From: an uncultured Eggerthellaceae bacterium
Lineage (GTDB): Bacteria; Actinomycetota; Coriobacteriia; Coriobacteriales; Eggerthellaceae
Length of the DNA: 7,393 nt
Assembly (NCBI GenBank): GCA_947632575.1
Contig: CANRPV010000068.1
Coordinates: 1-7,393, forward strand
Direction: 5' to 3'
Shown in pieces: positions 6,198-7,393 of the stretch (its first letter is position 1; every line of letters starts with the position of its first letter). The notes below the pieces were generated by a model. The model was given only the letters and a program-made list of their open reading frames with translations, did no database searches and had not been told where the DNA came from. The translations under genes were made by a program, and so were the position numbers.

Positions 6198-7166
6198 GTG
6201 CGCGTAGTGACAAACGAATATCGGCATATACCGGTCCTTCAAGCCGAGAGCCTCGAACTACTCACACTCAAAACACAGCAAACGTTCGTGGACGCCACTC
6301 TCGGCTTTGCAGGACATTCGTATGAAGCGGCGAAAGCCTTGGGTCCTCAGGGCACGCTCATCGGCATTGACCAAGATGAGGTCGCACTCGCAGCAGCTCG
6401 TGAAAGGCTGTCAGAGCTGCCAGCGGATCGGTGTCCGAGGCTTGAACTGCTCCATGGTAATTTCGGTTTTTTGGATGAGCTCCTTCTCTCCGTGGAAGTG
6501 CCTGGCATAGATGCGATTCTCTTTGACCTAGGCGTTTCGTCGGTGCAGATCGACACCCCCGCTCGGGGCTTTTCCTTCAAGGAGAATGCCCCCCTTGATA
6601 TGCGGATGGATCCGGGGAAACAAACCCTTACCGCAGCAGAGGTCATCAACACCTATAACGCAGCAGATCTCACTCGGATCATCCGTGATTACTCAGATGA
6701 GAAATGGGCCAGTCGTATCGCATCGTTTATCGTGAAGGCGAGGGAGGAAGCCCCCATTGAGCAGAGCGCTCAGCTGGTTGAGCTGATAAAAGCGGCTATA
6801 CCGGCGTCAGCAAGAAGGGCAGGGGGCCATCCGGCAAAACGCACATTTCAGGCATTGAGGATTGAAGTTAACTCGGAGCTGGCGATGCTGCGTTCTGGTT
6901 TGGACGCAGCAGTTCGCTGGCTTAATCCTGGTGGGGTCATCGTCGTGATCAGTTACCACTCGCTTGAGGATCGCATCGTGAAAGATTGTTTCACCAGCTA
7001 TGCGAATCGATGTGACTGTCCCCCTGATCTGCCAGTTTGCGTCTGTGGAAAACCGCCGATACTCGATATCATCACTCGCAAACCCGTGGTGCCAAGCGAT
7101 GAGGAAATCGCTTCCAATCCTCGGGCTCGTTCTGCAAAACTTCGGGCGGCACGAAAGTGCCTCTAA
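6198..7166 (+). CDS. rsmH: 16S rRNA (cytosine(1402)-N(4))-methyltransferase RsmH (MraW)
   Basis: Uses S-adenosylmethionine to methylate N4 of cytosine 1402 in 16S rRNA, at the ribosomal P site. The 322-residue product shows YRHIPVL near the start, SAM motif I as DATLGFAGHS (32-41; the usual second glycine region is altered to FAG), GIDQD at 56-60, FDLGVSSVQ at 109-117, RGFSF at 123-127, MRMD at 135-138, HPAKRTFQALRIEVN at 211-225 and ISYHSLEDRIVK at 251-262. A Cys-x-Cys, six residues, Cys-x-Cys cluster lies at 272-283, a possible metal site. The tail NPRARSAKLRAARK is typical. The start is uncertain: GTG at 6198 or GTG at 6207, neither with a clear ribosome site, so translation is probably coupled to mraZ. 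It is the second gene of the dcw operon. Confidence 0.95.
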   Translation: MRVVTNEYRHIPVLQAESLELLTLKTQQTFVDATLGFAGHSYEAAKALGPQGTLIGIDQDEVALAAARERLSELPADRCPRLELLHGNFGFLDELLLSVEVPGIDAILFDLGVSSVQIDTPARGFSFKENAPLDMRMDPGKQTLTAAEVINTYNAADLTRIIRDYSDEKWASRIASFIVKAREEAPIEQSAQLVELIKAAIPASARRAGGHPAKRTFQALRIEVNSELAMLRSGLDAAVRWLNPGGVIVVISYHSLEDRIVKDCFTSYANRCDCPPDLPVCVCGKPPILDIITRKPVVPSDEEIASNPRARSAKLRAARKCL

Positions 7167-7204
7167 TTTTATAAGACGCCTGGAAAACGTAGTATGACTG
7201 CAGC

Positions 7205-7211
7205 AAAGGAG
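7205..7211 (+). promoter_or_regulatory. Ribosome binding site of the ftsL-like gene
   Basis: AAAGGAG ends 7 nt before the ATG at 7219 and selects it over the ATG at 7194, whose frame closes after 19 codons. Confidence 0.7.
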
Positions 7212-7218
7212 TTCAGGC

Positions 7219-7393
7219 ATGAGCGCAATACCCGCTTTTCGCGGCTATCCTGATTATCTCGGTCAGCCTAGTGAGCGGCCAAGGATCAGCGTAGTTCCGG
7301 GAGAGGGTCACAAAAGCGCCCCCACTCTTTCTTCCGGTACCGTTTTTCTCGCCAAATGCGTCGCTGTTGTCCTCGTGCTTCTTGCTCTGTTGG
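7219..7393 (+). CDS. N-terminus of a small membrane protein in the ftsL position (cut by window end)
   Basis: The 58 codons present start MSAIPAFRGYPDYLG and continue as a hydrophilic, Pro- and Ser-containing cytoplasmic stretch to about residue 41. A hydrophobic run follows (VFLAKCVAVVLVLLALL, about 42-58) that looks like one membrane-spanning helix, and then the window ends. A short protein with one helix directly after rsmH is normally FtsL or a septum-formation-initiator-like protein; FtsL joins FtsB and FtsQ to activate septal peptidoglycan synthesis. Members of this group share little sequence, and the diagnostic coiled coil would lie beyond the window, so the call rests on position, topology and a good ribosome site. 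I therefore give no symbol. Confidence 0.65.
   Translation, partial: MSAIPAFRGYPDYLGQPSERPRISVVPGEGHKSAPTLSSGTVFLAKCVAVVLVLLALL

Overview
The window looks like ordinary bacterial chromosome from a Gram-positive of moderate GC content. I favour an actinobacterium, possibly of the Coriobacteriia. The basis is the gene order pyrG - xerD - mraZ - rsmH - ftsL-like, the protein sequences (for example the CPPDLPVCVCG tail region of RsmH) and the DUF1846 gene. This placement is inferred from memory, not from a search.

Layout. Positions 1-213 hold a 30-bp imperfect tandem repeat at the edge and a promoter for nadK. nadK (214-1209, +) encodes NAD kinase with an unusual acidic insertion. It converges, with 22 bp between stop codons, on a DUF1846 gene (1232-2713, -). 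A 260-bp divergent promoter region separates DUF1846 from pyrG (2974-4442, +). pyrG is broken: relative to a normal CTP synthase it has lost about 110 bp and about 29 bp at two places in the glutaminase domain, each changing the reading frame. The synthetase domain is complete. xerD (tyrosine recombinase, 4470-5366) follows closely and looks intact.

A 394-bp non-coding stretch (5367-5760) follows. It carries helically phased TGGGA-type MraZ boxes just before mraZ, an inverted copy of the same element about 185 bp upstream, and a perfect 18-bp palindrome between them that resembles an NrdR box. The division and cell-wall (dcw) cluster starts here: mraZ (5761-6189), rsmH (6198-7166) and the N-terminus of a small one-pass membrane protein in the ftsL position (7219 to the window end).

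How the genes work together. nadK supplies NADP, pyrG would supply CTP, XerD resolves chromosome dimers, and MraZ and RsmH open the dcw operon with an FtsL-like divisome protein. The most noteworthy observations are the doubly deleted pyrG and the layered operator region in front of mraZ. I see no mobile element, CRISPR array, rRNA or tRNA, and no convincing new multi-gene system.
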